Source of the DNA: an uncultured Pseudomonas sp.
Lineage (GTDB): Bacteria > Pseudomonadota > Gammaproteobacteria > Pseudomonadales > Pseudomonadaceae
DNA: 48,498 nt
Direction of reading: 5' to 3'
NCBI RefSeq assembly: GCF_946885885.1
Contig: NZ_CAMPHN010000017.1
Coordinates: 1-48,498, forward strand
In this document: positions 1 to 8,354 of the stretch, one piece after another
How positions within the stretch are numbered: the first letter of the stretch is position 1
Layout: each line of letters starts with the position of its first letter
The notes under the pieces: model-generated
Database searches by the model: none
The model's input: the letters and a program-made list of their open reading frames with translations, nothing else
Told to the model about the DNA's origin: nothing
Position numbers and translations under genes: made by a program

Positions 1-128
1 TGCAGCTGTTCTGCCGACGCATGCACTACACCATCGCCGAGCAAGACCTCAACGTATCGACCCGGCGCATGCCGATGCTGCCGGCGAGCTGTCTGGTGTT
101 GAGCGATATAGAAGCGGTGCGCGCTTAG
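1..128 (+). CDS. 3' end of an unidentified protein
   Basis: An open frame runs from the window edge (reading from base 3) to a TAG at 126-128, giving the last 41 residues of a protein. The fragment is moderately basic, with an RRM...STRRMPM stretch and a hydrophobic LPASCLVL segment near the end. I do not recognise the family and cannot tell whether the gene belongs to the siderophore locus. It is followed by an intergenic region containing REP-like repeats, which suggests its transcription unit ends here. Confidence 0.45.
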   Translation, partial: QLFCRRMHYTIAEQDLNVSTRRMPMLPASCLVLSDIEAVRA

Positions 129-183
129 CAGGCCGGTGTGGCGGATGTGTCGCACCGCTAGTCAGGCTAGTCGCCTTGATACC

Positions 184-249
184 GTAGGGCGGGTTAGCCG
201 CCAACAGGGTATTCAGGCGAGACATTCATTTGCGTGCGGCGTAACCCGC
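184..249. repeat. Intergenic inverted repeat, REP-like
   Basis: The element begins gtagggcgggttagccgcc and ends ggcgtaacccgcc, with gcgggtta (189-196) pairing with taacccgc (242-249). Elements starting with GTAGGGCGGGTTA are common between genes in Pseudomonas, so this is probably a dispersed repeat. Confidence 0.5.
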
Positions 250-290
250 CATGGTGCACCGGTGTGCCTGATTGCTATAGCTGCCAATCG

Positions 291-313
291 GTAGGAGCCA
301 GCTTGCTGGCGAT
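291..313 (+). repeat. Single REP unit
   Basis: The sequence gtaggagccagcttgctggc is the same REP core that recurs at 26598 as half of a doublet. Its internal ccagc/gctgg palindrome is the usual REP hairpin. Only one copy is present here, with no inverted partner nearby. Confidence 0.6.
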
Positions 314-444
314 CAGGGGCAAGGCGACCAGTGGCGTCACCGTGACCTTGCAGAGAATTCCGGAGCGCTCCAGCTGAGGCTCGACTCGCTTTGGCGCCGC
401 TAACGAATACGGCAATGGTGAGGTCTATTGCTTACATTGATTTT

Positions 445-463
445 GACAATAATTATCATTTGT
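445..463 (+). promoter_or_regulatory. Candidate Fur box before the Gly NRPS
   Basis: The 19-mer starting gacaataattatcattt matches the Fur consensus GATAATGATAATCATTATC at 13 of 19 positions by eye. It sits in an AT-rich tract just upstream of a siderophore NRPS, so iron repression of the NRPS and the ABC exporter behind it is likely. Confidence 0.65.
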
Positions 464-499
464 ATTTAGTATCTGTGCGCATTTAGCGGCCTCCCGCCG

Positions 500-3400
500 G
501 TGTCTAATTTTCGGATACTACCCAGCATGAATGAGCTCGATAGCGCCTTGTTGGCGCTGCTGCTTGAGGACCAAGCAACTCAGACCGATAGCCTACGCCC
601 ACGGTCGTCGACCGATCCGGCCCCTCTATCCTTCGCCCAACAGCGCTTGTGGTTTTTGCAGCGGCTCGACCCGGAGTCTACCGCCTATAACCTGACGCGG
701 GCCTTCCGTTTGCAGGGGCGGCTCGATGTGCAAGCTCTGGAGAACGCTTTCAACGCCTTGATCGTTCGTCACGCCGTATTGCGCACGAGGTTCGAGGATA
801 GCCAAGGCGAGCCGAGGCAGGTGGTGCTGGCAGAGGTGGCTTTCAGTCTGCTCTGCGAACAACACGCCGGCATGTCCGAGTCGGCGCAGCTGGAAACGCT
901 CAGTCGCCGTTTGCAGGATGAGGCGACGCGTCCCTTCGACCTGGCCCGGGCTCCATTGCTGCGGGTGACCTTGCTGCGCTTCGACGAGCAGAACCATGGT
1001 CTGCTACTGGCCATGCACCATATCGTTTCGGACGCCTGGTCCAATCCTATTCTGGTTCGTGATCTGGCCGCCGCTTATGCGCAGGCCCTGGCCGGGCAAG
1101 CCGCCGAACTGCCGGCGCTACCGGTGCAATATGCCGACTACGCGGTTTGGCAGCGCCAGCAGTTGCAAGGTGAGGCTCTGGAGGCGGAGCTGCGCCATTG
1201 GCGCGACTATCTCGGCGAGCGTGTGCCGGTACTGGAGTTGCCCACGGATCTGCCGCGCCCGGTCAAGCCGAGTCAGCACGGGCAGCGCTTGCGTTTCGCC
1301 CTGCCGAGCGAACTCACCGAGCGGGCGCAGGCATTTTGTCGGACCGAGGGTTGCACCCCCTTCGTGTTGTTACTCGCCACCTGGCAGTTGCTGCTGGCGC
1401 GCTACAGCGGTCAACAGGAATTTGCCATCGGCGTGCCCCATGCAGCGCGCAGCCGCTGCGAGCTGGAAGAGCTGATCGGTTTTTTCGTCAACACCTTGAT
1501 CTACCGGGTCGATCTGGGCGCCCAGCTGCCTGGCCGGGAGTTATGTCGGCGGCTGCGTCAGGAATCCTTGGCTGCCCTGGATCATGCCGAACTGCCGTTC
1601 GAACTGTTGCTGGAGCAGTTGCAAATCGAGCGCGATCCGAGCCGCACGCCCTTGTTCCAGGCGATGTTCAACCTGAGCAGCGGCGCGGCGGTGCAGTTGA
1701 GTCTGGCGGATGTCCGGATCGAACAACTGCGGATCGAGGCGGACAGCGCCAAGTTCGACCTGAGCCTGGATGTCGCGGTGCGTCCGGATGGCGTGCACTG
1801 CGAGTTGGAATACCGTCTCGACCTGTTCCTGCCGGCCACCGCCGAGCGTATGGCCGCGCATTACCAGCAGTTGCTGGAGGGCTTGCTGGACAGCCCCGAC
1901 TCAAGTGTCTGGCAATTGCCGCTGCTGGCGAGTGTCGAACGCGAGCTGTTGTTGCAGCAGTGGAACCGCAGCGAGCAGGCGCTGACGTCGGGCGACGATA
2001 TGCTGGCTCTGTTCGAACAGCAGGTGCTTATCGATCCCGAGCGTTGCGCGTTGATCTGCGGCGCAGAACGGTTGAGCTACGGCATGTTGAATGCACAAGC
2101 CAATCGCCTGGCGCGCTGGTTGCGGGCGGCGGGCGTGGGCGCCGAGCAATTGGTCGGTGTCTGCCTGGAGCGGGAGGCGATGCTGCTGGTGGCGTTGCTG
2201 GCTATCCACAAGGCCGGCGCCGCCTACCTGCCGATCGACCCGGCGCAACCGTCGGCGCGTAACGCCGATATCCTCGCCCAGGCTGCGCCGCGCCTGATAC
2301 TGACTCGTGAGGTCTTGGTTGGTCTGTTCGATAACGGCTTGCCGGTGGTTACCTTGGAGTCGCTGGAACCGACCTTGGCAGCGCTCGATGCAGGCAACCT
2401 TGGCCTGCCTGCACACCCGCGGCAGTTGGCTTACAGCCTCTATACGTCCGGCTCTACCGGCCGGCCGAAGGGCGTGCAGATCGAACGCGAAGCAATGGCC
2501 AATTTTCTCCTGGGTATCCAAGCGCATGCGCGCCTGACGGCGAATGACCGGTTACTGGCGGTGACCACCCTGGGCTTCGATATCGCCGCTCTGGAGTTGT
2601 TTCTGCCGTTGTTGCATGGGGCCTGTGTGGTGCTCGCCAGCCGCGAGCAAACCCAGCAACCGGCCGCCTTGATCGAGCTGCTGGAGAACCAGTCGATCAG
2701 CGTGATGCAGGCGACGCCGGCCACCTGGCAGATGCTCTTGGAGTACGACAGCCCGGCCTGGCGAGGTCTTCGCGTGCTCTGTGGCGGCGAAGCGCTGGCC
2801 GGCGAACTGGCCGAGCGCCTGCTGGCGCGCGGCGTGCAGCTGAGCAATGTCTACGGGCCGACCGAAACCACCGTGTGGTCGGCGGCGCAGCCGGTCGAGC
2901 GAGTGGACGGCGCGGTCGTTCCCATCGGCCGGCCGTTGGCCAATAACCGTTTGTATATTCTCGATGAGTACCTGCAACCCCAGCCGCCCGGCGTCGTCGG
3001 GGAACTGTATATCGGCGGTGCCGGCCTGGCCCGTGGCTATGCCGGACGGCCGGAGCTGACCGCAATGGCCTTTGTGCCCAATCCCTTCGCCGTGACCGGG
3101 GCGCCGGGCGCAGGCCCCGGCAGCCGGCTCTACCGTACGGGCGATCTGGCGCGCTACCGCGCCGACGGCACCGTCGAGTTCATCGGGCGGCGGGATTTTC
3201 AGGTGAAGCTGCGCGGTTTTCGTATCGAATTGGGCGAAATCGAGGCGGCATTGAATGCCCATGACGCAGTGCAACAGGCCGTCGTGGTCGTGCGCAAAGC
3301 ACCCGGCGGACAGGATGCGTTGGTCGCCTATCTGCGCGCCGTACCTGAGTTGACCAGCGACAGCCTCGGCCCATACCTGCGCGAACGATTGCCGGCCTAC

Positions 3401-3799
3401 ATGCTGCCGTCGGCGTTCGTCAGGTTGGACAACTTCCCCCTCAACGCCAACGGCAAGGTCGACCGCCAGGCATTGCCTGCGCCGGTCTGGAGTGCGACCG
3501 AAGCGGCGATGCCGCCCGCTAGCGACTGCGAAAAGCGCCTGGCCGCGATCTGGTCGGAGGTGCTGGGGGTGAGCGCAATCTCGCGCCAGGACGAGCTCTT
3601 CGCCCTGGGCGCGCAATCCCTGCAACTGGTGCGCATCCAGGCGCGGGTGAACCGCGAGTTCGCCTGCGACGTCGCCTTGGCCGAGCTGTTCGCCCATCCG
3701 CGCCTGTGCGATATGGCCGCGCTAATCGAGCAGGCCTGCCTGACGACTGAAGAGGACCAATGGGCGCAAATCGACAGCCTGTTGCAAGCCTATGAATAA
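500..3799 (+). CDS. Single-module NRPS, C-A-T, predicted to add glycine
   Basis: This 1099-residue enzyme is a complete extension module that should condense an incoming peptidyl thioester with its own amino acid. Condensation domain: about residues 45-470, with intact HHIVSDAWS at 173-181. Adenylation domain: about 500-1000, with A3 core YTSGSTGRPKG at 648-658, YGPTETT, YRTGD and NGKVDR. Carrier domain: about 1005-1090, phosphopantetheine serine at 1040. The by-eye specificity code is DILQLGVVWK, close to the published glycine code DILQLGLIWK. The carrier motif is LGAQSL rather than the usual LGGHSL/LGGDSL. There is no thioesterase or epimerase domain. The listed start is GTG; an in-frame ATG at 527 is equally possible, and neither has a clear Shine-Dalgarno sequence. 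The PvdE-type exporter follows 18 bases downstream, so the two genes are probably one operon under the upstream Fur box. It is probably the last or a late module of the siderophore line, encoded apart from the rest. Confidence 0.93.
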   Translation: MSNFRILPSMNELDSALLALLLEDQATQTDSLRPRSSTDPAPLSFAQQRLWFLQRLDPESTAYNLTRAFRLQGRLDVQALENAFNALIVRHAVLRTRFEDSQGEPRQVVLAEVAFSLLCEQHAGMSESAQLETLSRRLQDEATRPFDLARAPLLRVTLLRFDEQNHGLLLAMHHIVSDAWSNPILVRDLAAAYAQALAGQAAELPALPVQYADYAVWQRQQLQGEALEAELRHWRDYLGERVPVLELPTDLPRPVKPSQHGQRLRFALPSELTERAQAFCRTEGCTPFVLLLATWQLLLARYSGQQEFAIGVPHAARSRCELEELIGFFVNTLIYRVDLGAQLPGRELCRRLRQESLAALDHAELPFELLLEQLQIERDPSRTPLFQAMFNLSSGAAVQLSLADVRIEQLRIEADSAKFDLSLDVAVRPDGVHCELEYRLDLFLPATAERMAAHYQQLLEGLLDSPDSSVWQLPLLASVERELLLQQWNRSEQALTSGDDMLALFEQQVLIDPERCALICGAERLSYGMLNAQANRLARWLRAAGVGAEQLVGVCLEREAMLLVALLAIHKAGAAYLPIDPAQPSARNADILAQAAPRLILTREVLVGLFDNGLPVVTLESLEPTLAALDAGNLGLPAHPRQLAYSLYTSGSTGRPKGVQIEREAMANFLLGIQAHARLTANDRLLAVTTLGFDIAALELFLPLLHGACVVLASREQTQQPAALIELLENQSISVMQATPATWQMLLEYDSPAWRGLRVLCGGEALAGELAERLLARGVQLSNVYGPTETTVWSAAQPVERVDGAVVPIGRPLANNRLYILDEYLQPQPPGVVGELYIGGAGLARGYAGRPELTAMAFVPNPFAVTGAPGAGPGSRLYRTGDLARYRADGTVEFIGRRDFQVKLRGFRIELGEIEAALNAHDAVQQAVVVVRKAPGGQDALVAYLRAVPELTSDSLGPYLRERLPAYMLPSAFVRLDNFPLNANGKVDRQALPAPVWSATEAAMPPASDCEKRLAAIWSEVLGVSAISRQDELFALGAQSLQLVRIQARVNREFACDVALAELFAHPRLCDMAALIEQACLTTEEDQWAQIDSLLQAYE

Positions 3800-3817
3800 G
3801 CCTACCGAGGGACACCC

Positions 3818-5479
3818 ATGACGGTCTTTATGTCTTTGCTACAACGCCATCGAGGTCTGCTCACGCTGGCTCTGCTCGGCAGTTTGGCGAGCGCGGCGGC
3901 GGGTATCGCGCTGCTCAACGAAATCAACCAGATGATCGCCGGTACCCAGACCATGGGCGCGACCCAAGGTGGCCTGTACCTCGGTCTGCTACTGGTGCTG
4001 TTCGCCTGCGGTTTCGGCTCTCAAGCCCTACTGACCGCGCTGGGTCACCGGGTGGTCTACGACTTGCGCCTGCAACTGGTCAAGCGCCTGCTCGATACGC
4101 CCATCGAACAGCTGGAGAAGATCGGTGCCCCGGCGCTGTACGCCACTCTGAGTAAGGATGTCGAGTCCATCGGCCAGGCCTTCAATCGTCTGCCTTTCGT
4201 CCTCTACAACGGCATCCTGATGCTTGGCGGCTGTGTCTATCTGGCCTGGTTGTCCTGGCAACTGGTGTTGTTGTGCGGTGTGCTGTTGGGGCTGGGGGTC
4301 TGGCTGGCTCACGGTTGGTTCGCGCGCATGCGTGAGCTGATGAAGGTGGTGCGCGACACCGATGATCAGCTATACGCCGCCTATACCTCGGCCATCGAAG
4401 GGCGTTATGAATTGGCGCTGAACACGCCGCGCAAGCAGCGCTTCTATGAGCTCGATCTACTTAGCGCCGCCGACCGTGCGCGGGGCAACGAGGTGCTTGC
4501 CGACCGCTATTGGACGCTCAGCTTGAACTGGACGGTGACGCTGATCCTGGGCCTGGCCGGTGGGCTATTCGCCGCAGGGGCCTTGCTGGGCATAGCGGCC
4601 GCCACTGTGGCGGCCTTCGTGTTGGTGCTGATGTTTCTACGTATGCCGCTCAACGATCTGATCGGCAGCCTGCCCACCTTGATCGCCGGGAACGTGGCAC
4701 TGGCCAAGATCGAGTCGCTCACCCTGGCCCCCAGCCAACCCGAGTTCAGGGCCCAACAGCCCCGATTCCCCAACCGCGGCGAGATGCTACTCAGGCTCGA
4801 GGGGCTGACTTACCAATACCCGGCCGTCTGCGACGACTATGGCTTTCATCTGGGGCCCGTCGACCTGCATGTTCATGCGGGCGAAACGCTATTCATCGTC
4901 GGTGGCAATGGCAGCGGCAAGTCGACCCTGGCCAAGTTGCTCACCGGCCTTTATCGCCCGAGTGGCGGGCGCTTGAGCCTGCATGGCGAGCAGATCACCG
5001 ATGAGCGCCGGGACTGGTATCGCAGTCATTTCTCCACGGTGCTTTCCAGCTTCCATCTGTTCGAGCGTCTGGTCGGTCCAGAGGGCGATTTCGATATGTC
5101 CCTGGCTCAGGCCTGGCTGACCCGCTTGCGCATGGAGCGCAAGGTATCCATCGATCCGGCGGGCCTGCTTTCCACCACCCAGTTATCCCAAGGGCAGCGC
5201 AAACGCCTGGCCCTGCTGGTGGCGCTGGTGGAGGAACGGCCGATCCTGCTGCTCGACGAGTGGGCGGCGGACCAGGACCCGCTATTCCGCGCCTTCTTCT
5301 ATCTGGAGCTGTTACCGGAGCTGAAAGCGCGCGGCAAAACGGTTATCGCCATCAGCCACGACGACCGCTACTTCGCCGTGGCCGACCGGGTGATCCACTG
5401 CGATGGCGGGCAACTCAGCGAGTTGGATAAAAGCACCTTCAGTGCCGTGCAGGAACCGTTGGCCACGGCCACGGCATGA
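3818..5479 (+). CDS. Cyclic-peptide/siderophore ABC exporter, PvdE-like
   Basis: A 553-residue fused permease/ATPase of the PvdE/SyrD family, which moves siderophore precursors or lipopeptides from cytoplasm to periplasm. The first 300 residues contain about six hydrophobic membrane segments. The ATPase half has Walker A GGNGSGKST at 362-370, signature LSQGQ at 456-460 and Walker B ILLLDE at 476-481. Its length is close to that of PvdE (about 550). A GAGGGA ribosome site lies just before the ATG. It follows the Gly NRPS and precedes the receptor gene, after which a hairpin terminator appears, so it probably closes this operon. The substrate is inferred from context: the acylated siderophore made by the NRPS genes in this window. 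Confidence 0.92.
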   Translation: MTVFMSLLQRHRGLLTLALLGSLASAAAGIALLNEINQMIAGTQTMGATQGGLYLGLLLVLFACGFGSQALLTALGHRVVYDLRLQLVKRLLDTPIEQLEKIGAPALYATLSKDVESIGQAFNRLPFVLYNGILMLGGCVYLAWLSWQLVLLCGVLLGLGVWLAHGWFARMRELMKVVRDTDDQLYAAYTSAIEGRYELALNTPRKQRFYELDLLSAADRARGNEVLADRYWTLSLNWTVTLILGLAGGLFAAGALLGIAAATVAAFVLVLMFLRMPLNDLIGSLPTLIAGNVALAKIESLTLAPSQPEFRAQQPRFPNRGEMLLRLEGLTYQYPAVCDDYGFHLGPVDLHVHAGETLFIVGGNGSGKSTLAKLLTGLYRPSGGRLSLHGEQITDERRDWYRSHFSTVLSSFHLFERLVGPEGDFDMSLAQAWLTRLRMERKVSIDPAGLLSTTQLSQGQRKRLALLVALVEERPILLLDEWAADQDPLFRAFFYLELLPELKARGKTVIAISHDDRYFAVADRVIHCDGGQLSELDKSTFSAVQEPLATATA

Positions 5480-5527
5480 TTCTGGAAGGGCAGAGAGGCG
5501 TCAGCCCCTTCGAATGACACCATAACC

Positions 5528-5564
5528 AAACCCGGACCGGAGGTTGTGGCTTCGGTCCGGGTTT
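5528..5564 (+). terminator. Hairpin terminator after the exporter gene
   Basis: A perfect 11-bp stem (aaacccggacc / ggtccgggttt, 5528-5538 and 5554-5564) with a 15-base loop lies 48 bases after the exporter stop. It separates the NRPS-exporter unit from the receptor gene, which has its own Fur box just downstream. Confidence 0.75.
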
Positions 5565-5568
5565 GAGT

Positions 5569-5587
5569 ATGATTGCAAATCATTATC
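5569..5587 (+). promoter_or_regulatory. Candidate Fur box before the TonB receptor
   Basis: The tract ending aatcattatc matches the Fur consensus at 13 of 19 positions, with the right half-site perfect over ten bases. It lies 38 bases before the receptor start, between the upstream terminator and the ribosome site, which fits iron-repressed receptor expression. Confidence 0.7.
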
Positions 5588-5624
5588 GTTAATTATTAGA
5601 TTAACCATCGGGAAGGGGAGCTGT

Positions 5625-7820
5625 ATGCAGCGTCGGGGTAAACAGTCAAAGCAGTTTGCGCGGGTTCAAAACCGTCTATTGGTGCCATTTATGCTGACAG
5701 GCATCGCCTGTTCGAGCGCGTCGTGGGCCGAGGAGCAGGCTGTACAGGCTGATGCCGTGGATCTGCCAGCGCAAACGATCACCGGCAAACAGGATGATCA
5801 GACGGTGGTCACGGCCGGCTCGAAAACCCCGCTCAAACTGCGTGAAGTCCCCCAGACCGTGAATGTGGTCGGCCAGGAGCGTATCGAGGCACAGAACCTC
5901 TACACCCTGGAACAGGCCATGAAACAGGTCGGCGGGGTGACGGTGCAGCGCATCGATGCCAACCGTACGACCTATCTCTCCCGCGGCTTCGAGATGACCT
6001 CGCTGTCATTGGATGGCACCCCCACCACAATGGATAACCGCATTTTCCTCTCTCCAAGCCTGGCGATGTACGAGCGGGTTGAAGTACTTAAAGGCCCTGC
6101 CGGTATTCTCAATGGTGCCGGCGGTACCGGCGGCAGCATCAACCTGGTGCGCAAGCGCCCACAGGCCGAAGCGGCGGTGTCCGGCGAGCTGAGCGCCGGC
6201 TCCTGGGACGACTACCGTGGCATGATCGACGTCACCGGCCCGTTGACCGAAAGCGGCAATATCCGCGGGCGTGTGGTGGCCAGTAAGCGCGATCGGCATT
6301 TCTATTACGACGGCGGCGATGAGAAGAGCAACCTGTTCTATGGCGTGCTGGAAGCCGATCTGACGCCGGATACATTGCTGACTTTTGGCGTTAGCCATCA
6401 GGAAGTGGATGCGCGTGGGGCGCAAAGATCTTTGCCTGCCTATCGAGCGGCTGGTGAAAAGTATTCCTTGGTCGATCCATCGCGCTCCAATTTTTACGGC
6501 GCCGATTGGAACCGTGACTACTTCTGGAGCGATAGCGCCTTCGCCGAGTTGGAACAACAACTGGCTGATGGCTGGAAGGCCAAGCTTTCCCTGCGCCATG
6601 CGCAGAATAACTTCGACCTGACTCAGGCTTATGCGCGCAATGCAGGGGGCATAGACCCCGCGGACAACCTGGTGACTATCAACGCCCTCCGCTTCGACTA
6701 CCGTGAAAAGCAGGATGAGGTGGATGCCTATGTCGATGGGCCGTTCAGCCTATTCGGCCGTGAGCATAAGCTGTTGGTTGGAGCCAACTACTCGCGCTCC
6801 AAGTTTTACAACAAAGGGGACTACGACTCCGATCCCAAGCAAGCGGTGGACGTATTCAATCCATCAATAGATGTGGCCGAGCCTGACTTTGCACATTCCC
6901 AGAACATTTTCACCGATACCCGTCAGCGCGGCATCTACAGCAACCTGCGCTTGAGCCTGGCCGAGCCGTTGACGCTGGTGCTGGGTGGCCGCATGAGCTG
7001 GTGGGACATCACCCGAAACGTAACCGATAGAGTGAACAAGGACGATCCTGCTATACCGCTAGCTGATCAACGGGTAAAGGACAAGGTTAACCGGGAGTTC
7101 ACCCCCTTCGCTGGCCTGGTCTATGACCTCAACGATACCTACTCCCTCTATGCCAGCTACGCCGAAGTGTTCCAGCCGCATGATGCGCGCACCCGCGATA
7201 TCAGCGGCGACATGCTCGAGCCACTGCAGGGCGAGCAGTGGGAAGCCGGAATCAAGGGCGAGTATCTGGACGGCGCATTGGCAGCCTCTTTCGCCCTGTT
7301 CCAGGTGGAAGAGGAGAACCGCGCCATAGAAGATCTCAATGATCCTGATGGGGAGGCCTCAGTGGCCGGCGGCAAGGCCCGCAGCCGTGGTTTCGAGACT
7401 GAGCTCAACGGACAGCTGACCGCCGACTGGACCTTGAATGCCAACTACACCTATACCCATAAGGATCATCTGAACAGCACCGACCAAGTGAAAATCTTCA
7501 CGCCCAAGCATATCTTGCGCGTATGGACCCGCTACCAACTGCCTGGCGAATTGCAGCGCTGGAATCTGCAGGCCGGTATGAACAGCGTCAGCGAGACCTA
7601 CAACAAGATTACACCGCTGGATGATGCCAAATTGCGGCAGAGCGGCTATACCCTGTTCGATGCCGGGTTTGGCTACCAGATCACCCCGCAGTTGTCGGCT
7701 GATTTTCTGGTCACCAACCTGACCGACAAGAAGTACTACCAGCGTATCAATACGTTCCAGGACGGCAATATCTGGGGCGACCCACGTGCCGCCACCATGA
7801 CCCTGCGCGCCAAGTTCTAA
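5625..7820 (+). CDS. TonB-dependent ferric-siderophore receptor
   Basis: A 731-residue outer-membrane receptor that should import the ferric siderophore made here. The start at 5625 is chosen over an upstream in-frame codon because GGAAGGGGAG lies 4 bases before this ATG and because it gives a good signal peptide: basic MQRRGKQSKQ, a hydrophobic core, and a cleavage-like SWA/EEQ at about residue 35. The plug domain follows (LREVPQTVNVVGQERIE, then the RVEVLKGPAGILNG and GGSINLVRKRP motifs), then a beta-barrel ending in aromatic Phe (TMTLRAKF). The sequence resembles FpvA/FoxA-type siderophore receptors. There is no N-terminal signalling domain, and no sigma/anti-sigma pair is nearby, so control is probably by Fur alone. 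A strong terminator follows. Confidence 0.93.
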   Translation: MQRRGKQSKQFARVQNRLLVPFMLTGIACSSASWAEEQAVQADAVDLPAQTITGKQDDQTVVTAGSKTPLKLREVPQTVNVVGQERIEAQNLYTLEQAMKQVGGVTVQRIDANRTTYLSRGFEMTSLSLDGTPTTMDNRIFLSPSLAMYERVEVLKGPAGILNGAGGTGGSINLVRKRPQAEAAVSGELSAGSWDDYRGMIDVTGPLTESGNIRGRVVASKRDRHFYYDGGDEKSNLFYGVLEADLTPDTLLTFGVSHQEVDARGAQRSLPAYRAAGEKYSLVDPSRSNFYGADWNRDYFWSDSAFAELEQQLADGWKAKLSLRHAQNNFDLTQAYARNAGGIDPADNLVTINALRFDYREKQDEVDAYVDGPFSLFGREHKLLVGANYSRSKFYNKGDYDSDPKQAVDVFNPSIDVAEPDFAHSQNIFTDTRQRGIYSNLRLSLAEPLTLVLGGRMSWWDITRNVTDRVNKDDPAIPLADQRVKDKVNREFTPFAGLVYDLNDTYSLYASYAEVFQPHDARTRDISGDMLEPLQGEQWEAGIKGEYLDGALAASFALFQVEEENRAIEDLNDPDGEASVAGGKARSRGFETELNGQLTADWTLNANYTYTHKDHLNSTDQVKIFTPKHILRVWTRYQLPGELQRWNLQAGMNSVSETYNKITPLDDAKLRQSGYTLFDAGFGYQITPQLSADFLVTNLTDKKYYQRINTFQDGNIWGDPRAATMTLRAKF

Positions 7821-7836
7821 GGCCCGCAAGGCGTGC

Positions 7837-7867
7837 AAAGCCCGGCCCTCGTCGAGAGCCGGGCTTT
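7837..7867 (+). terminator. Rho-independent terminator after the receptor gene
   Basis: A 10-bp stem (aaagcccggc 7837-7846 / gccgggcttt 7858-7867) with an 11-base loop and a short T run lies 17 bases after the receptor stop. Confidence 0.8.
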
Positions 7868-7899
7868 TGTCGTCTAGCCGTCCGTGGAACTGCAATATC

Positions 7900-7976
7900 G
7901 TAGGGCGGACATGGCGAAGGCTTGTCCGCCGTTTGGGCCGTTGGCGGTGGACAAGGCTTCGCCATGTTCACCCTAC
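7900..7976. repeat. Long imperfect inverted repeat, REP-like
   Basis: The left arm (gtagggcggacatggcgaag...) and right arm (...cttcgccatgttcaccctac) pair over about 30 bases, giving a large intergenic hairpin between the receptor and the DUF3649 gene. The arms start gtaggg and end ccctac like other dispersed Pseudomonas repeats in this window. Confidence 0.6.
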
Positions 7977-8048
7977 AAAAGCGCGCCTGGTAGCCCGATT
8001 AAATGCCCAGGCAATCCGGGCAACAAACTGGCTCTCAAGGAGATATGT

Positions 8049-8354
8049 GTGCGAACTGCCGCCAAACCCTCTGGCAACAATGCTGCCCTTGCGCGCGGTA
8101 CCTATCTGCTGGCCGTGCTGATCGGTAGCTATGGGGTTATCTGGACGCTAACGGGGTGTATCGCCGTTGCATTGTCACAGCTGGGGCTGGAACGCAGCGA
8201 GGCGGTGATTTTTAGCACCTTGCTGGGCTTTGTGCTCTATCCGGCGCTGGCGCTATTGGCCTTTGCAGCGCAGAGACCGTTGCGGCTCTGGGCCGTCCTC
8301 ATGGCGGCTAGCGTCCTGTGCGGACTGGTCAGCCGCGGCTGGGGCGTAGGCTGA
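8049..8354 (+). CDS. DUF3649-type iron-uptake membrane protein
   Basis: A 101-residue protein with three predicted membrane segments (about residues 17-42, 50-71 and 78-95). The start is GTG at 8049, chosen because AAGGAGAT precedes it and because the reading frame further upstream translates only the repeat at 7900-7976. It overlaps the PepSY gene by one base (TGATG), a sign of translational coupling. Small proteins of this family are found directly before PepSY-TM and DUF3325 genes beside siderophore receptors, and are annotated as iron-uptake proteins; their biochemical role is unknown. I see no Fur box immediately upstream. Confidence 0.8.
   Translation: MRTAAKPSGNNAALARGTYLLAVLIGSYGVIWTLTGCIAVALSQLGLERSEAVIFSTLLGFVLYPALALLAFAAQRPLRLWAVLMAASVLCGLVSRGWGVG

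Larger units (their letters stand above)
129..499. other. Intergenic region with repeats and the promoter of the Gly NRPS
   Basis: This 371-base stretch holds no convincing gene. It contains a Pseudomonas-type inverted repeat at 184-249, a single REP unit at 291-313 and a candidate Fur box at 445-463, about 40 bases before the first NRPS start. The last 80 bases are clearly more AT-rich than the rest, as expected for a promoter. Confidence 0.6.
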
